From CALJTV01 sp034435835 (GTDB taxonomy: Bacteria > Chloroflexota > Dehalococcoidia > GIF9 > UBA5629): a stretch of 64,000 nt of DNA. The notes below the pieces were generated by a model. The model ran no database searches. It saw only the letters and a program-made list of their open reading frames with translations, and was not told the DNA's origin. Positions 1 to 8,727 of this stretch are shown here, piece by piece (positions within the stretch are counted from its first letter, which is position 1; each line of letters begins with the position of its first letter). The DNA is taken from the NCBI GenBank assembly GCA_034435835.1, contig DAOTWF010000027.1, positions 1-64,000 of the forward strand, read 5' to 3'. A program made the position numbers and the translations under genes.

Positions 1-347
1 AGCACCTTCCGGTTAAGGTAACCTTCGTCACCCTTCCAGTTACACCTTATTCCCAGTAGACAGGCGCTGACGAATTTCATGACTTTTGTGGAAGTGATGT
101 AGCGGTAAGGACTGTGCCGTCAGCCTGGCTTATTGGGCTGTGGACTAGCTATGCGGCTGAGCGAGGGCGGGTGCCTAGGTATTTCGGTGGAAATCTGTGT
201 ACTTTGCATTGGCAACCTTTACACAATAAGATAAGGCAAGCAGCCCGGGAAAACTTTGTTCGACCCTGCCGATGGCTTAAACTCTTCATATTGTCCCACA
301 AGAGCGGGGGCGGCGCCTTTTTGTTGTGGTAGGCGTCTGTAAATAGT
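1..347. other. Intergenic stretch at the window edge
   Basis: I find no convincing gene here. A 72-codon GTG-started frame (114-332, plus strand) has low-complexity composition, no recognisable motif and no Shine-Dalgarno, so I treat it as chance. CCACAA (296-301) and TTGTGG (324-329) form a 6-bp dyad around a GC-rich centre and a T-run, about 20 nt beyond the end of the minus-strand glycosyltransferase gene. It could help end that transcript, but the stem is short and the loop long. Confidence 0.4.
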
Positions 348-2936
348 TCACTTTTTCTTTTGGAAGACTAGCCGGGTGCTATCCTCATCAAGTCCTGTAA
401 GAATTCCGAAAATGCTGCGCGTTAGGGAAGGAGCCGGCGCAAAACCATGTGCTGAGAACTTTTTTTCCCAGTATTGCAATGGTCTCACCAGCAAGTGAGT
501 GGGGTCAGAGCAATCCCATAGATTTGGACTCGGCGTTGTTATGACGATGGTGTCGGATAGCGAGCATATGTGCTCTAAGGCAAGGTCAATTTTTCTCTCG
601 GGCAGATGCTCGAGAAGCTCGATAGCCGAAGCGACGTCATACCTTGTGTCGTGTTGTTTGGAAAGGACATCATGAAAGCCAGGGTCGGTGACCGAGCACT
701 GAATCACAAAAGGCAGCAGTGTGTCAGGCATGTACCGAAATGCAACGGGAGAGCTCTCAACCCCTACAGCGTGAACCCCTAGAGCGCGAAATGCCTCGAC
801 AAGCTCACCAAGGCCGCATCCGATGTCGATCACCTTCTGGCAACCAGTCGCCGCGATAATTTTGCTGGCGAGAGGTTTGAAAAGCGTTTCCACCCTTTGC
901 TTTCTTTGGGTAGTTGCCTCCCCCTCGTCCATCAGTGGGTAGCCGTAGCGGGTCCAATACTGCTCATCGTGAGCTTGAACAGAGAGTTGGTCATCGGAGA
1001 GAAATGGCGGCGGCGAACGGAACGCGCCTATGCCGCACAGGTTTTTGTTGAAATAGCGGTCACCGGATCGAAGGCGTGTTGCGTGCTTGGTGCAGAACCG
1101 TCGTGCGTCGGCTAAATCGGGCTTGTAGATGTAATTGTCAAAGTCAAAGTCTGGCAGTTTCTTTTTTGTTCCCGCACCGAGGTGGACGAGTTTCGCATAC
1201 GGGGTATATATGTTGTTTAAGCCGAGGTCAAGGAATCTGAAGCACAGGTCTATGTCCTGGAAAGCAAGCGGGAAGTTGACTGCATCAAATCCGCCTACCA
1301 GTTCGAACAGCCTGCTCTTGACCATCATGCAGGCACCAGAAACGGCTGAGACGTCGGATATCACATCGGCTGAAAAACCGTGGAAGCGCGGGGTAGCAAA
1401 CAATGCGTGGGGACAGAAAAAGTAGAAGCTGCCGTCTCGGTCCAGAAAGGCGACGGCATAAGTGAACTGAATCTCACCGTTCGGCATCAGCAGCAGAGGA
1501 CCCACAGCCCCCACCTCTGGAAGTTGGCAGATGTCAAGCATGTTCTCAATCCACTGGGCGGTCAGCACCTCTGTGTCATCGTTAAGGAAGAGGAGGTAGT
1601 CGCCCTTTGCGACTCGGGCGGCGTGATTATTCATCAGGGAGAAAAATGAGTCAAGGGGGCAGGTACATAGTTGGATGCCGTGTTTGTGGCAGAAGTCCGA
1701 GAGGGCATGCGGGTTCGGGTTGTTTGTGACAACTATGATCTCCTTGTTGCGGTAGGTGCTCTTGGCTTTAAGCGAGGTGACACACCGCTCCAGGAAGGGC
1801 TGTACATCCCATGCTGATATTATGATGCTTACCAGCGGTTCTTCGCTAAACTGGTACGTAACCCGGTAGGGGCCGGTGGGTTCTGCTTTGGCTACGGTAG
1901 CGGTGGTTTGGCCACGGCGTACCAGCGCATCCCTTATTGCTTTCACAGCGGCATCGTAGGCGTAAGGCTTTACTGGTGCTATACTGGCTGACTGTGCATG
2001 CTTCCGCCAAGAATAAAGGACCCGTGGAATGTGCACGATGCGGTCGGTGACCTCGGTGAGCCGCAGAATCATATCGTAGTCCTGGGAGCCATCGGTCTCC
2101 TTTCTGAACAGCCCTACGCGATCCAGCAAAGCAGCCCTGAAGGCGAGAAGATGGATGATGTAGTTATGGGAAAGGATGGTGTGAGGTGAGAAGTCGGGCT
2201 TGAAATATGGGTCGTGTCTCACATTTTTTTCATCGATGTGATCCCTGTCACTATAGAGTACGTCTATAGAAGGGTCTTCGTTTAGAGCCTTTGCCAGGTA
2301 GTAGAGTGCGGTGGGGTCAAGAACATCGTCGTGGTCTAGCAAGACAATGAACTCGCCCTGTGCGATTCGAAGAGCGGCGTTAGTCCCCTCGGATACCCCC
2401 AAGTTCTGGGCGTGGGTGGTCAGTTTTAACCGAGGGTCCTTGCCAGCACAGGACTTCAACAGCGATTTTATGTGGGGTTCGGACCCGTTATCGCAAATGC
2501 ACAGTTCCCAATCGGGGTAAACCTGAGCCTGGGCTGATTTGATAGCTTCGTGCAGGAACCTTAGCGGCGGGTTAAATACTGGCATGACGATGCTAAACTT
2601 CGGTCTGTATGTGAACCGGGCGATGTGCGCTTCTATGAAGCGGCGCGCGAGCGGCGTGATGCGGCTATTTTCTAGCCACTGAATGTAGTCGGAGATGCTG
2701 GGGAGCAGCCTTTCGCGCACGCTAGGAGGGAGAATACTTATTATGAACTTGTTGCCGTAGATTTTAGGTTCCAGCCTTCGTCTTAGCCAGGCGATTAGCC
2801 TTCGCCAGAAACTTCTCCAGCCCTCGTTCAGGAGCACCCTGATGCCTATGAGAACAAGCTCGTAGTAGTAGTAGCGGTGGGTGCCAACCGGAAAGAGTTT
2901 CTCAGCGATTCTCTGGTAGCGGCTCAGAAAGTGCAT
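348..2936 (-). CDS. Two-domain GT2 glycosyltransferase with C-terminal methyltransferase domain
   Basis: An 862-residue protein predicted to build or modify a surface glycan. After a basic N-terminal region of about 110 residues comes a first GT2 domain (FSIVMPVFNPP, then the acidic LLDHDDVLDP motif that binds metal and nucleotide sugar). A second GT2 domain begins near residue 365 (PLVSIIISAWD, then FLNDDTEVL). The last 150 or so residues contain a class I SAM methyltransferase motif (VIDIGCGLGE). All three modules look intact. The gene lies downstream of the Wzt-type ATPase gene on the same strand, but is separated by 190 bp that hold a TGCTATAAT extended -10 box, so it is probably transcribed from its own promoter. 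Acceptor and donor sugars cannot be read from the sequence. The methyltransferase could cap a chain end or methylate a sugar residue. Confidence 0.88.
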   Translation of the reverse strand: MHFLSRYQRIAEKLFPVGTHRYYYYELVLIGIRVLLNEGWRSFWRRLIAWLRRRLEPKIYGNKFIISILPPSVRERLLPSISDYIQWLENSRITPLARRFIEAHIARFTYRPKFSIVMPVFNPPLRFLHEAIKSAQAQVYPDWELCICDNGSEPHIKSLLKSCAGKDPRLKLTTHAQNLGVSEGTNAALRIAQGEFIVLLDHDDVLDPTALYYLAKALNEDPSIDVLYSDRDHIDEKNVRHDPYFKPDFSPHTILSHNYIIHLLAFRAALLDRVGLFRKETDGSQDYDMILRLTEVTDRIVHIPRVLYSWRKHAQSASIAPVKPYAYDAAVKAIRDALVRRGQTTATVAKAEPTGPYRVTYQFSEEPLVSIIISAWDVQPFLERCVTSLKAKSTYRNKEIIVVTNNPNPHALSDFCHKHGIQLCTCPLDSFFSLMNNHAARVAKGDYLLFLNDDTEVLTAQWIENMLDICQLPEVGAVGPLLLMPNGEIQFTYAVAFLDRDGSFYFFCPHALFATPRFHGFSADVISDVSAVSGACMMVKSRLFELVGGFDAVNFPLAFQDIDLCFRFLDLGLNNIYTPYAKLVHLGAGTKKKLPDFDFDNYIYKPDLADARRFCTKHATRLRSGDRYFNKNLCGIGAFRSPPPFLSDDQLSVQAHDEQYWTRYGYPLMDEGEATTQRKQRVETLFKPLASKIIAATGCQKVIDIGCGLGELVEAFRALGVHAVGVESSPVAFRYMPDTLLPFVIQCSVTDPGFHDVLSKQHDTRYDVASAIELLEHLPERKIDLALEHICSLSDTIVITTPSPNLWDCSDPTHLLVRPLQYWEKKFSAHGFAPAPSLTRSIFGILTGLDEDSTRLVFQKKK

Positions 2937-3078
2937 GGCTCCATTTCAATGCCATTTGCGGCTTTGGAGACGATGCTTGTTCTCTGTCTTCTTCTGCTCG
3001 AGTTGTCGATTAGAGCATATTGCTGCCATAGTTACACCCTTTTCGCGCTGGCTGACATGCCTTATCCGTCTGATGTTT

Positions 3079-3084
3079 ATTATA
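3079..3084 (-). promoter_or_regulatory. Extended -10 promoter for the GT2-GT2-methyltransferase gene
   Basis: Read on the minus strand the site is TGC-TATAAT, a perfect -10 hexamer with the TGn extension. No convincing -35 box lies 17 nt upstream. It would give a leader of roughly 135 nt before the start at 2936. Similar TGC-TATAAT sites precede gatC and prfA in this window. Confidence 0.5.
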
Positions 3085-3127
3085 GCACGCGGCTTGTGCC
3101 GGTTGGACTGGAAAGGGACAAACTGGG

Positions 3128-3871
3128 TCAGGCAGTGTTTTGAAGGAGGGAAAGGTAGTCGGCAACCACTTTTTCTGTGGCACCGAGGGAGACCGTCCTG
3201 CCTCTATCGAGGAGAAGACAGCGCTGGCAGAGCTGTTTGACCATATTCAGGTTGTGGGAGACGAAGACTATGGTTCTGCCCTTTTGGCGGAACTCATCTA
3301 TCTTGGCGATGCATTTTTTTTGGTAAGCTTCATCGCCTACCGCCAGCACCTCGTCCACCAGCATGGTATCCGGGCTAGCATGGATGGCGGTGGAGAAGGC
3401 AAGGCGAAGGTACATGCCGGACGAGTAGTTCTTGAGCTTCATGTCCTGGAATTTTTGGAGTTCGGCGAAGTCAAAGATGTGGTCATACACCCTATCCACC
3501 TGCTTTTTGCTCATACCGAGGATAGAGGCGTAGATGTAGACGTTTTCCCTGGCGGTAAGCTCGGGCTGAAAGCCGACGCCGAGCTCAAGGAAGGAGGCGA
3601 CTTTGCCGTTGATGGTGACCGTGCCCTTATTCGGGTAGAGGACCTGAGCCAGTATTTTGAGCAGAGTGGTCTTGCCAGAGCCGTTTCTGCCAATGATGCC
3701 AAAGGTCTCACCTTTGTTTACTTCGAAGCTCACATCTTTTAGCGCCCAAAACTCCTGGTATTCGAGCTGCCTTTTGATGACGCCAATGAGGTTCTGGAAG
3801 AGGGTGGTCCTCTTCTCTTTGGGGATGCGGAATTTTTTTGAGAGGTTTTCTGCGATTATGGCGCTCATCAT
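3128..3871 (-). CDS. Polysaccharide export ABC transporter, ATP-binding subunit (Wzt/TagH type)
   Basis: A 247-residue ATPase of the ABC family that exports lipid-linked polysaccharide (Wzt, KpsT, TagH). It shows Walker A GRNGSGKTT, the signature YSSGMYLRLAFS, Walker B TMLVDEVLAVGD and the switch histidine in VFVSHN. The YSSGM signature and VDEVLAVGD are typical of this export subfamily. It overlaps the permease gene upstream by 4 nt (ATGA), so the two are translationally coupled. The protein ends soon after the nucleotide-binding domain and lacks the long C-terminal carbohydrate-binding domain of O8/O9a-type Wzt. Recognition of the finished chain must therefore lie elsewhere. Confidence 0.9.
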   Translation of the reverse strand: MMSAIIAENLSKKFRIPKEKRTTLFQNLIGVIKRQLEYQEFWALKDVSFEVNKGETFGIIGRNGSGKTTLLKILAQVLYPNKGTVTINGKVASFLELGVGFQPELTARENVYIYASILGMSKKQVDRVYDHIFDFAELQKFQDMKLKNYSSGMYLRLAFSTAIHASPDTMLVDEVLAVGDEAYQKKCIAKIDEFRQKGRTIVFVSHNLNMVKQLCQRCLLLDRGRTVSLGATEKVVADYLSLLQNTA

Positions 3872-4620
3872 ACCTCCTCGGCGAAGCGGCGCTGGAGCCG
3901 TTCGAAGACAAAATTACCGATGAGCCAGGCGATTATGGCGGCGATGATAACGCCGGCTATACTGGCGATGGATGGCAGTGTGCCGGAGATCATGAGGTTG
4001 CGGTAGACGATGATGAACTGTGTCACGGGGTTGAGGAGGTAGTAGGGCATGAGGTAGCCGGGGACTATGGACAAAGGGTAGATGATGGGTGAGCAGAAGA
4101 AGAGGATGTTCACCAACACCTCCCATATCTGGTTCATATCGCGAAAGTAGACGAACAGGGCAGCAAGGAAGAGCCCGATGCCGTAGATGAAGAGGAGGTA
4201 CGGTATGTGGACGAGGGGGAAGAGGAGTACGGTGAGGGGAAGGTGCCTGAGCAGAATGAAAAGGATGGGGAGGAGGACGAGGAACTCCAGGAGCGAGCTG
4301 ATGAGGTTTGCCAGGACGGTGCTGAGGACGAGTATCTGGCGGGGGATGTAGACCTTGGTCACCAGACTGGGCTTGCTCACTATGGACTGGAGGGCAGCGG
4401 AGGTGCCCGTAGCAAAGAAGCGCCATGCCATGATGCCCACGAGGAGGTTGACGGCGAAGTTCGCCTCCTGACGGAAGAGGTTCCTGAAGACGAACCAGAG
4501 GACGAGTGAGAGAAGAAGGGGGCTTAATAGCGACCAGAAGAAGCCGAGGGTGGTATTCTGGTAGCGGTTCTTGAATTCGGCGAGGGTGAGGTTTTTGATG
4601 AGTTCGCGGTACTGCCACAT
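3868..4620 (-). CDS. Polysaccharide export ABC transporter permease (Wzm/TagG type)
   Basis: A 250-residue ABC-2 type membrane permease that pairs with the following ATPase to move a glycan across the membrane. It opens with a cytoplasmic amphipathic stretch (LTLAEFKNRYQNTTLGFFWSLLSP), split by the characteristic NTTLGFFW motif of this family, followed by about six hydrophobic segments. The frame stays open a further 108 codons upstream, but that part overlaps the GT2 gene and reads as out-of-frame sequence. The ATG at 4620 gives the normal family length and has an AAGG-type ribosome site just upstream. The gap to the upstream GT2 gene is 10 nt. Confidence 0.9.
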   Translation of the reverse strand: MWQYRELIKNLTLAEFKNRYQNTTLGFFWSLLSPLLLSLVLWFVFRNLFRQEANFAVNLLVGIMAWRFFATGTSAALQSIVSKPSLVTKVYIPRQILVLSTVLANLISSLLEFLVLLPILFILLRHLPLTVLLFPLVHIPYLLFIYGIGLFLAALFVYFRDMNQIWEVLVNILFFCSPIIYPLSIVPGYLMPYYLLNPVTQFIIVYRNLMISGTLPSIASIAGVIIAAIIAWLIGNFVFERLQRRFAEEV

Positions 4621-4630
4621 TTTTCGCGCC

Positions 4631-5494
4631 TTATTGTAACACACCTCTGAGATACCCGCAGGCGATGCCGAGGAGTTTGCTGATTTCGTAGGCAATGGAG
4701 TATGGCAGCCAGTACCACCAGCGCTTTTGATTGAGAACAAATCCCACCTCTTGGAATATGTAGCCCAGGCGGTGGGCGACCCAGTTCCGGGAGCGGGGGA
4801 GACCGCCGGAGCCCTGCGCCAGAGCGATGCCGAAGAGAAGGTACCGCTTGAAGACGTCACTAGGGCTGAGGTTGTGAGCGTGGTGGACAGCTGCCTCCGG
4901 CTCGTAAACAATCGTCCAGCCGGCACGCAGGAGGCGGGCGGCAAGCTCTTTGTCTTCAGCGACTGTGACCTTTTCTGAGAAGCGGGACTTTTGCCAGATG
5001 TCTTTTCTCAGTGCCGAATTGACGTCCGAAATGAACATATTGTCGCGGTAGTAATCGCGGTCATGAGCGGTGACACGGATTTTGAAGTCAGGGAAGTTGT
5101 ACATATGGAAGAACTTCTCCGGTGGTCTGGTGTGTTCCCAGGGAATCTGCCTGCCGCAGACCATGGCTACCAAAGGGTCGGCGAAGTTGTCCACCAGCTT
5201 CTGAAGCCATGCGTCGTTCAGAGGCAGGGCGTCCTGAGTGATGTAGACCAGTATCTCGCCGCGGGCAAGTTCCGCGCCGAGGTTCCTGGTCCTGCCGTGG
5301 TGGAACTCTTCGGGGGGTATCTGCACCAGTCTGACAGGATATCGGCGGGCAATTCCCACGCTGTCATCGGTGGAACCGGAGTCTATGACGATGACCTCAT
5401 ATTCGCCGCTTAAGTCCTGGGAGAAGAGGCGCTGGAGTAGCTTTTCCCAGCCTTTACCGGCGTTCTTGGCGAGGACGATGATGCTGGCTTTCAT
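4631..5494 (-). CDS. GT2 family glycosyltransferase (rhamnosyltransferase-like)
   Basis: A 287-residue GT2 enzyme. The N-terminal SIIVLAKNAGKGWEKLL, IDSGSTDDS and the EFHHGRTRNLGA signature match the subgroup that includes many rhamnosyltransferases, where F-x-HG-x-TRN is conserved. YITQDALPLN supplies the acidic metal-binding region, and VAEDKELAARLLRAGW carries the downstream ED motif. It follows the GT4 gene by 5 nt. Since the same operon makes dTDP-rhamnose, transfer of rhamnose is a reasonable guess, but donor specificity cannot be read reliably from GT2 sequence. Confidence 0.88.
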   Translation of the reverse strand: MKASIIVLAKNAGKGWEKLLQRLFSQDLSGEYEVIVIDSGSTDDSVGIARRYPVRLVQIPPEEFHHGRTRNLGAELARGEILVYITQDALPLNDAWLQKLVDNFADPLVAMVCGRQIPWEHTRPPEKFFHMYNFPDFKIRVTAHDRDYYRDNMFISDVNSALRKDIWQKSRFSEKVTVAEDKELAARLLRAGWTIVYEPEAAVHHAHNLSPSDVFKRYLLFGIALAQGSGGLPRSRNWVAHRLGYIFQEVGFVLNQKRWWYWLPYSIAYEISKLLGIACGYLRGVLQ

Positions 5495-5499
5495 CTGTG

Positions 5500-6705
5500 C
5501 TATTTTAGCGGCTGAAGTAGCTCGAGGAAAAGAGTGCGGTATTTTTCGCTGACCGATTCCCAGTTGTAATCCTCACTGAGACGGCAGGACTGTGCAGCGG
5601 CGAGCTGGTATATATCATAGCTGCCATTTTCCAGGGTAGCGATGCGCTCGGTAAGTTCATCCTCGCTGCCGAAGTAGATGCCCCCGTCCTGGAGCACCTC
5701 GCGGTTGAAGGGTACATCGTATGCCAGTACAGGTCTACCAAAGACCATCTGCTCCAGGAGCGAGGGGTTGGTGCCGCCGAGTGCGTAAGCGTGGATATAG
5801 GCGAAGCAGTTTTTGCGCAGTATGCCCAGCGCCTGTTTATCGTATATGGGGTCGAGGAACAGTATTCTGTCATCGTCCCCTTTCAGTTCGAACAGGTAGC
5901 GGTTATAGCTGTCTTTTGGATTGAAGTTGCCGATGATGACCAGCTTGTGACCGGAAGTCGATTTTTTGAAGCCGGCTATTTCAAGGTGGATGTTGTTCTC
6001 GGCGACGATCCTGCCCACGGTGAGGTAGTAGTTTTGCGGCGATAAGCCGAAGGTGGCGAGCACTTTTTCTTTGTTGCTGGCGGCAATCTCATTGAGAAGC
6101 TTTCTGGCGCCGTAAGGGATATAGACAACATTGCCGACGCGGTAAGCCCTTTCCAGGTAGTCCTTGATGGCTTTGGAATCCGCGATTACTTTGTGGGCTA
6201 TTCTGACTGCCAGCCATTCGGAAAATCTTAAATACCACGAGGTGAGGTGGGAGGGGAATTTCCAGAGAGGTGAGAAGTAGGGACGCCTGAGAATGGGGCG
6301 CCTCCACTCTATGCCGTCGGTATTGATGACGATTTTTTTACCGCGAAGGCGTGAGATTAGGGCTGCCATGGCGCCATCGGGGGCGACGTAATATACAAGG
6401 TGGACTTCGGGGTGTTTGCACAGGAGGTAGATGGTTGCTAGGACATCGTTGATGGTGGGGATGGTGAGGGTTTTACCCTGGATGGCAGGGATGTGGAGCC
6501 TGATGATGCCGTGGTAATCGTCCTTATAGAACCTGGTGGACTCACAGGTGACGATAACTTTAAAGCCCTGCTGGAGAAGCCTGGGTGCTATTTCCTCAAC
6601 GAAGGTCTCGGCGCCGCCGTAGCCGCCGGGGATGCCCCGCGAGCCGACGAAGGCTATTTCGAAGCGCTTACTGTTGTGGCTTGAGTCCCGTGCTTTTGTG
6701 GACAT
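5500..6705 (-). CDS. GT4 family glycosyltransferase with DUF1972-type N-terminus
   Basis: A 401-residue GT-B fold glycosyltransferase. The N-terminal FVGSRGIPGGYGGAETFVEEIAPRL is the hallmark of the DUF1972 group, which often transfers rhamnose or related sugars in O-antigen and exopolysaccharide clusters. The C-terminal half has a donor-binding GT4 domain (YLTVGRIVAENN, then GGTNPSLLEQMVFGRPVLAYD with the conserved glutamate). The start lies 4 nt after the oxidoreductase stop codon and has no clear ribosome site, which suggests translational coupling. Family assignment is secure; acceptor and linkage are unknown. Confidence 0.9.
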   Translation of the reverse strand: MSTKARDSSHNSKRFEIAFVGSRGIPGGYGGAETFVEEIAPRLLQQGFKVIVTCESTRFYKDDYHGIIRLHIPAIQGKTLTIPTINDVLATIYLLCKHPEVHLVYYVAPDGAMAALISRLRGKKIVINTDGIEWRRPILRRPYFSPLWKFPSHLTSWYLRFSEWLAVRIAHKVIADSKAIKDYLERAYRVGNVVYIPYGARKLLNEIAASNKEKVLATFGLSPQNYYLTVGRIVAENNIHLEIAGFKKSTSGHKLVIIGNFNPKDSYNRYLFELKGDDDRILFLDPIYDKQALGILRKNCFAYIHAYALGGTNPSLLEQMVFGRPVLAYDVPFNREVLQDGGIYFGSEDELTERIATLENGSYDIYQLAAAQSCRLSEDYNWESVSEKYRTLFLELLQPLK

Positions 6706-6709
6706 CTGG

Positions 6710-7861
6710 TCAGATAAAGCAGTTTTCTGACACTGCGGTGCCTGCCTTGAACCTTTGCGGGGCGAAGAAGGCGAGGTCCGGGTCTTCTTTGCCTGCTATC
6801 AAATCGGCTACCATCCTGCCCGCGGCTGGTGAATGCATGAAGCCGTGTCCGCTGAAGCCACAGACGAGGTACAGGTTTTCCAGCCCGGGCACCCTGCCGA
6901 TGATAGCGTTGCTATCTGGTGTATCATCATGGAGCCCAGCCTGGGCTGAGGTGATGCTGAGCCCGTTGAGCAGCGGCAGGCGCTTTTGGGCTACTATGCC
7001 GATTGCGGGCAAAAAGCCCCAGTCTATGGTAGTGTCCAACCCCTCGGGTTCGTCCGGGTTGCGCATGCCGAAGATGAGGCAGCGCCCTTCCCTGCGGAAC
7101 CAGAAGCCGGTGCGGAACTCGACTACGAGCGGAGAGTCTTTCGGCACCTGGTCGCAGGGGGCGGTGATGAACAGGTGGCGACGGTGGGGGCGAAGGGGTA
7201 TATCCAGACCGAATATTTTGCCCAAGATGCCGCTGTAAGCACCGGCGGCGATGACCAGGATGGGGCAGTGGAAGCCCCCCTGTGTGGTGCGGATTTCCCA
7301 GAGCTGTCCTTTTCTTTCAATAGCGAGGACTTCTGTCTCCCTGCGGAACCTCACACCCATCTCTCTTGAGGCGCGGGCAAAGCCCTGCACCACGGAGTAA
7401 GGGTCGGCATAGCCGTCTGAAGGGCAGTAGCTTGCCGCCAGCACACCATCGGTGCTGAGGGCAGGGACAAGCCCCTTCACTTCCTGTGGGGTAAGCAGGC
7501 TAACATCCACTCCGAGCTTTCGCTGTAGTGCCACGTTCTGCTTGAAGACTTCGACCTCCTCCTCGGTGATCGCCAGCATTAAATAGCCGTTCTGGCGGAA
7601 ATCGGCAGGGTAGCCTGTTATCTCCTCAAAATTTTCGAAGAAGCGGACGCTCTCCATGGAGAGCCTTATATTGGCTTCAGTGGAGAACTGCTGTCTGATG
7701 CCGCCGGCACATTTACCGGTGGAGCCGGAGCCGATGTCGTCCTTCTCCAGCACGATGATGTCCCAGGAGCCGAGCTTTGCCAGGTGAAAGGCGATGCTGC
7801 AGCCGATGACGCCGGCGCCTATGATAGCTATATCAGCCATACCCTTGCCGGTTTCGGTCAT
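6710..7861 (-). CDS. FAD-dependent oxidoreductase, DAO family (sarcosine oxidase beta-like)
   Basis: A 383-residue flavoprotein. It starts with a Rossmann dinucleotide motif (IAIIGAGVIGCSIAFHL), then EKDDIGSGSTGKCAGGIRQQ typical of the sarcosine oxidase beta, glycine oxidase and dimethylglycine dehydrogenase group, and ends with the second FAD contact region (GRVPGLENLYLVCGFSGHGFMHSPAAG). Such enzymes oxidise secondary or primary amines, amino acids or hydroxy acids. It overlaps rfbD by 4 nt and is followed 4 nt later by the GT4 gene, so it is a true operon member. Its role there is unclear: an unusual sugar or amino-sugar modification is possible, but so is an unrelated amino-acid oxidation. 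A second in-frame ATG lies 7 codons in. Confidence 0.85.
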   Translation of the reverse strand: MTETGKGMADIAIIGAGVIGCSIAFHLAKLGSWDIIVLEKDDIGSGSTGKCAGGIRQQFSTEANIRLSMESVRFFENFEEITGYPADFRQNGYLMLAITEEEVEVFKQNVALQRKLGVDVSLLTPQEVKGLVPALSTDGVLAASYCPSDGYADPYSVVQGFARASREMGVRFRRETEVLAIERKGQLWEIRTTQGGFHCPILVIAAGAYSGILGKIFGLDIPLRPHRRHLFITAPCDQVPKDSPLVVEFRTGFWFRREGRCLIFGMRNPDEPEGLDTTIDWGFLPAIGIVAQKRLPLLNGLSITSAQAGLHDDTPDSNAIIGRVPGLENLYLVCGFSGHGFMHSPAAGRMVADLIAGKEDPDLAFFAPQRFKAGTAVSENCFI

Positions 7862-8727
7862 GAAATGTAGCCCTTGCTCTTAAGATAATCGGTGAGGGCT
7901 TCCTGCCAGGGCCTCATGTCATCGGCACCGAGGAGACGCAGGTGGTAGTTGTCCAGCACCGAGTACCGGGGTCTCCTGGCTTTCTGGGGGTACTGGTCTG
8001 AGGTGATGGGGATGACGGGTGTGGATAGCCCTGCCTGTCTGAGTATTTCTCTGGCAAAATCGTACCAGGAGCAGGTGCCTTTATTGGTAATGTGAAAGGT
8101 ACCGTAGTACTCGGTGGTGATAAGCCAGGCTATCTTGCGGGCAAGGTCTTTGGTGTAGGTGGGGGAGAAGACCTGATCTTTGACCACGGTGAGCTGGGGG
8201 CGTTCCTTTGCCAGGTGTATCACGGTCTCGATGAAGTTGCTGCCTTTGACGCTGGAGCCAGCGGTGCCAAAAAGGGCAGAGACGCGGACGATGAAGTGCT
8301 TGCGGCAGAGGTGGCGGACAAGCTCTTCGCCGGCGAGCTTGGACCTGCCGTAGACGTTGAGTGGGACGGGGGTATCGAACTCGGTGTAGGGAGTGGTGTG
8401 GACTTCAGGCTCGCCACCGAAGACGTAGTCGGTGCTGATATGGACGAGTTTAGCGCCCAGCCCCTCTGCGACCACAGCGACATTACGGGTGCCGAGGGCA
8501 TTTACCAGATAGGCTTTATCTGGCTGGGTCTCACAGTCGTCGACACGGTGAAAGGCAGCGGTGTTGATGATGACTTCGGGGGCGCACCTGTGCAAGGCTT
8601 GCTTCACTGAATCGAGGCTGGTTATTTCGATGTCGGTGTGGGTTAGCGGGAACAGGCTTACTGTGTGGAGCTCTTTATGAAGGTCGGAACCCAATTGGCC
8701 TGTGGCGCCGATAACTGCCACTTTCAT
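7858..8727 (-). CDS. rfbD: dTDP-4-dehydrorhamnose reductase
   Basis: A 289-residue short-chain dehydrogenase that carries out the last step of dTDP-L-rhamnose synthesis, the NAD(P)H-dependent reduction of dTDP-4-keto-rhamnose. The cofactor motif is GATGQLGSDL, ISTDYVFGG is conserved in RmlD, and the catalytic Tyr-Lys pair is in VYGRSKLAGEE. Length is normal. It overlaps rfbB by 4 nt upstream and the FAD oxidoreductase by 4 nt downstream. Confidence 0.94.
   Translation of the reverse strand: MKVAVIGATGQLGSDLHKELHTVSLFPLTHTDIEITSLDSVKQALHRCAPEVIINTAAFHRVDDCETQPDKAYLVNALGTRNVAVVAEGLGAKLVHISTDYVFGGEPEVHTTPYTEFDTPVPLNVYGRSKLAGEELVRHLCRKHFIVRVSALFGTAGSSVKGSNFIETVIHLAKERPQLTVVKDQVFSPTYTKDLARKIAWLITTEYYGTFHITNKGTCSWYDFAREILRQAGLSTPVIPITSDQYPQKARRPRYSVLDNYHLRLLGADDMRPWQEALTDYLKSKGYIS

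Noticed and set aside
114..332. 72-codon plus-strand frame at the window start
   Set aside because: GTG start without ribosome site, composition unlike the real genes here, no motif.
3140..3742. 200-codon plus-strand frame opposite the Wzt-type gene
   Set aside because: It lies entirely antisense to a gene with intact Walker and signature motifs, and its sequence is the usual complement-strand shadow.
3914..4618. 234-codon minus-strand frame rich in His, Pro and Arg
   Set aside because: It is an alternative frame of the Wzm permease gene with low-complexity composition.
4621..4944. N-terminal extension of the Wzm permease frame
   Set aside because: Overlaps the in-frame GT2 gene and reads as Ser/Thr/Ala-rich out-of-frame sequence; the ATG at 4620 fits the family.
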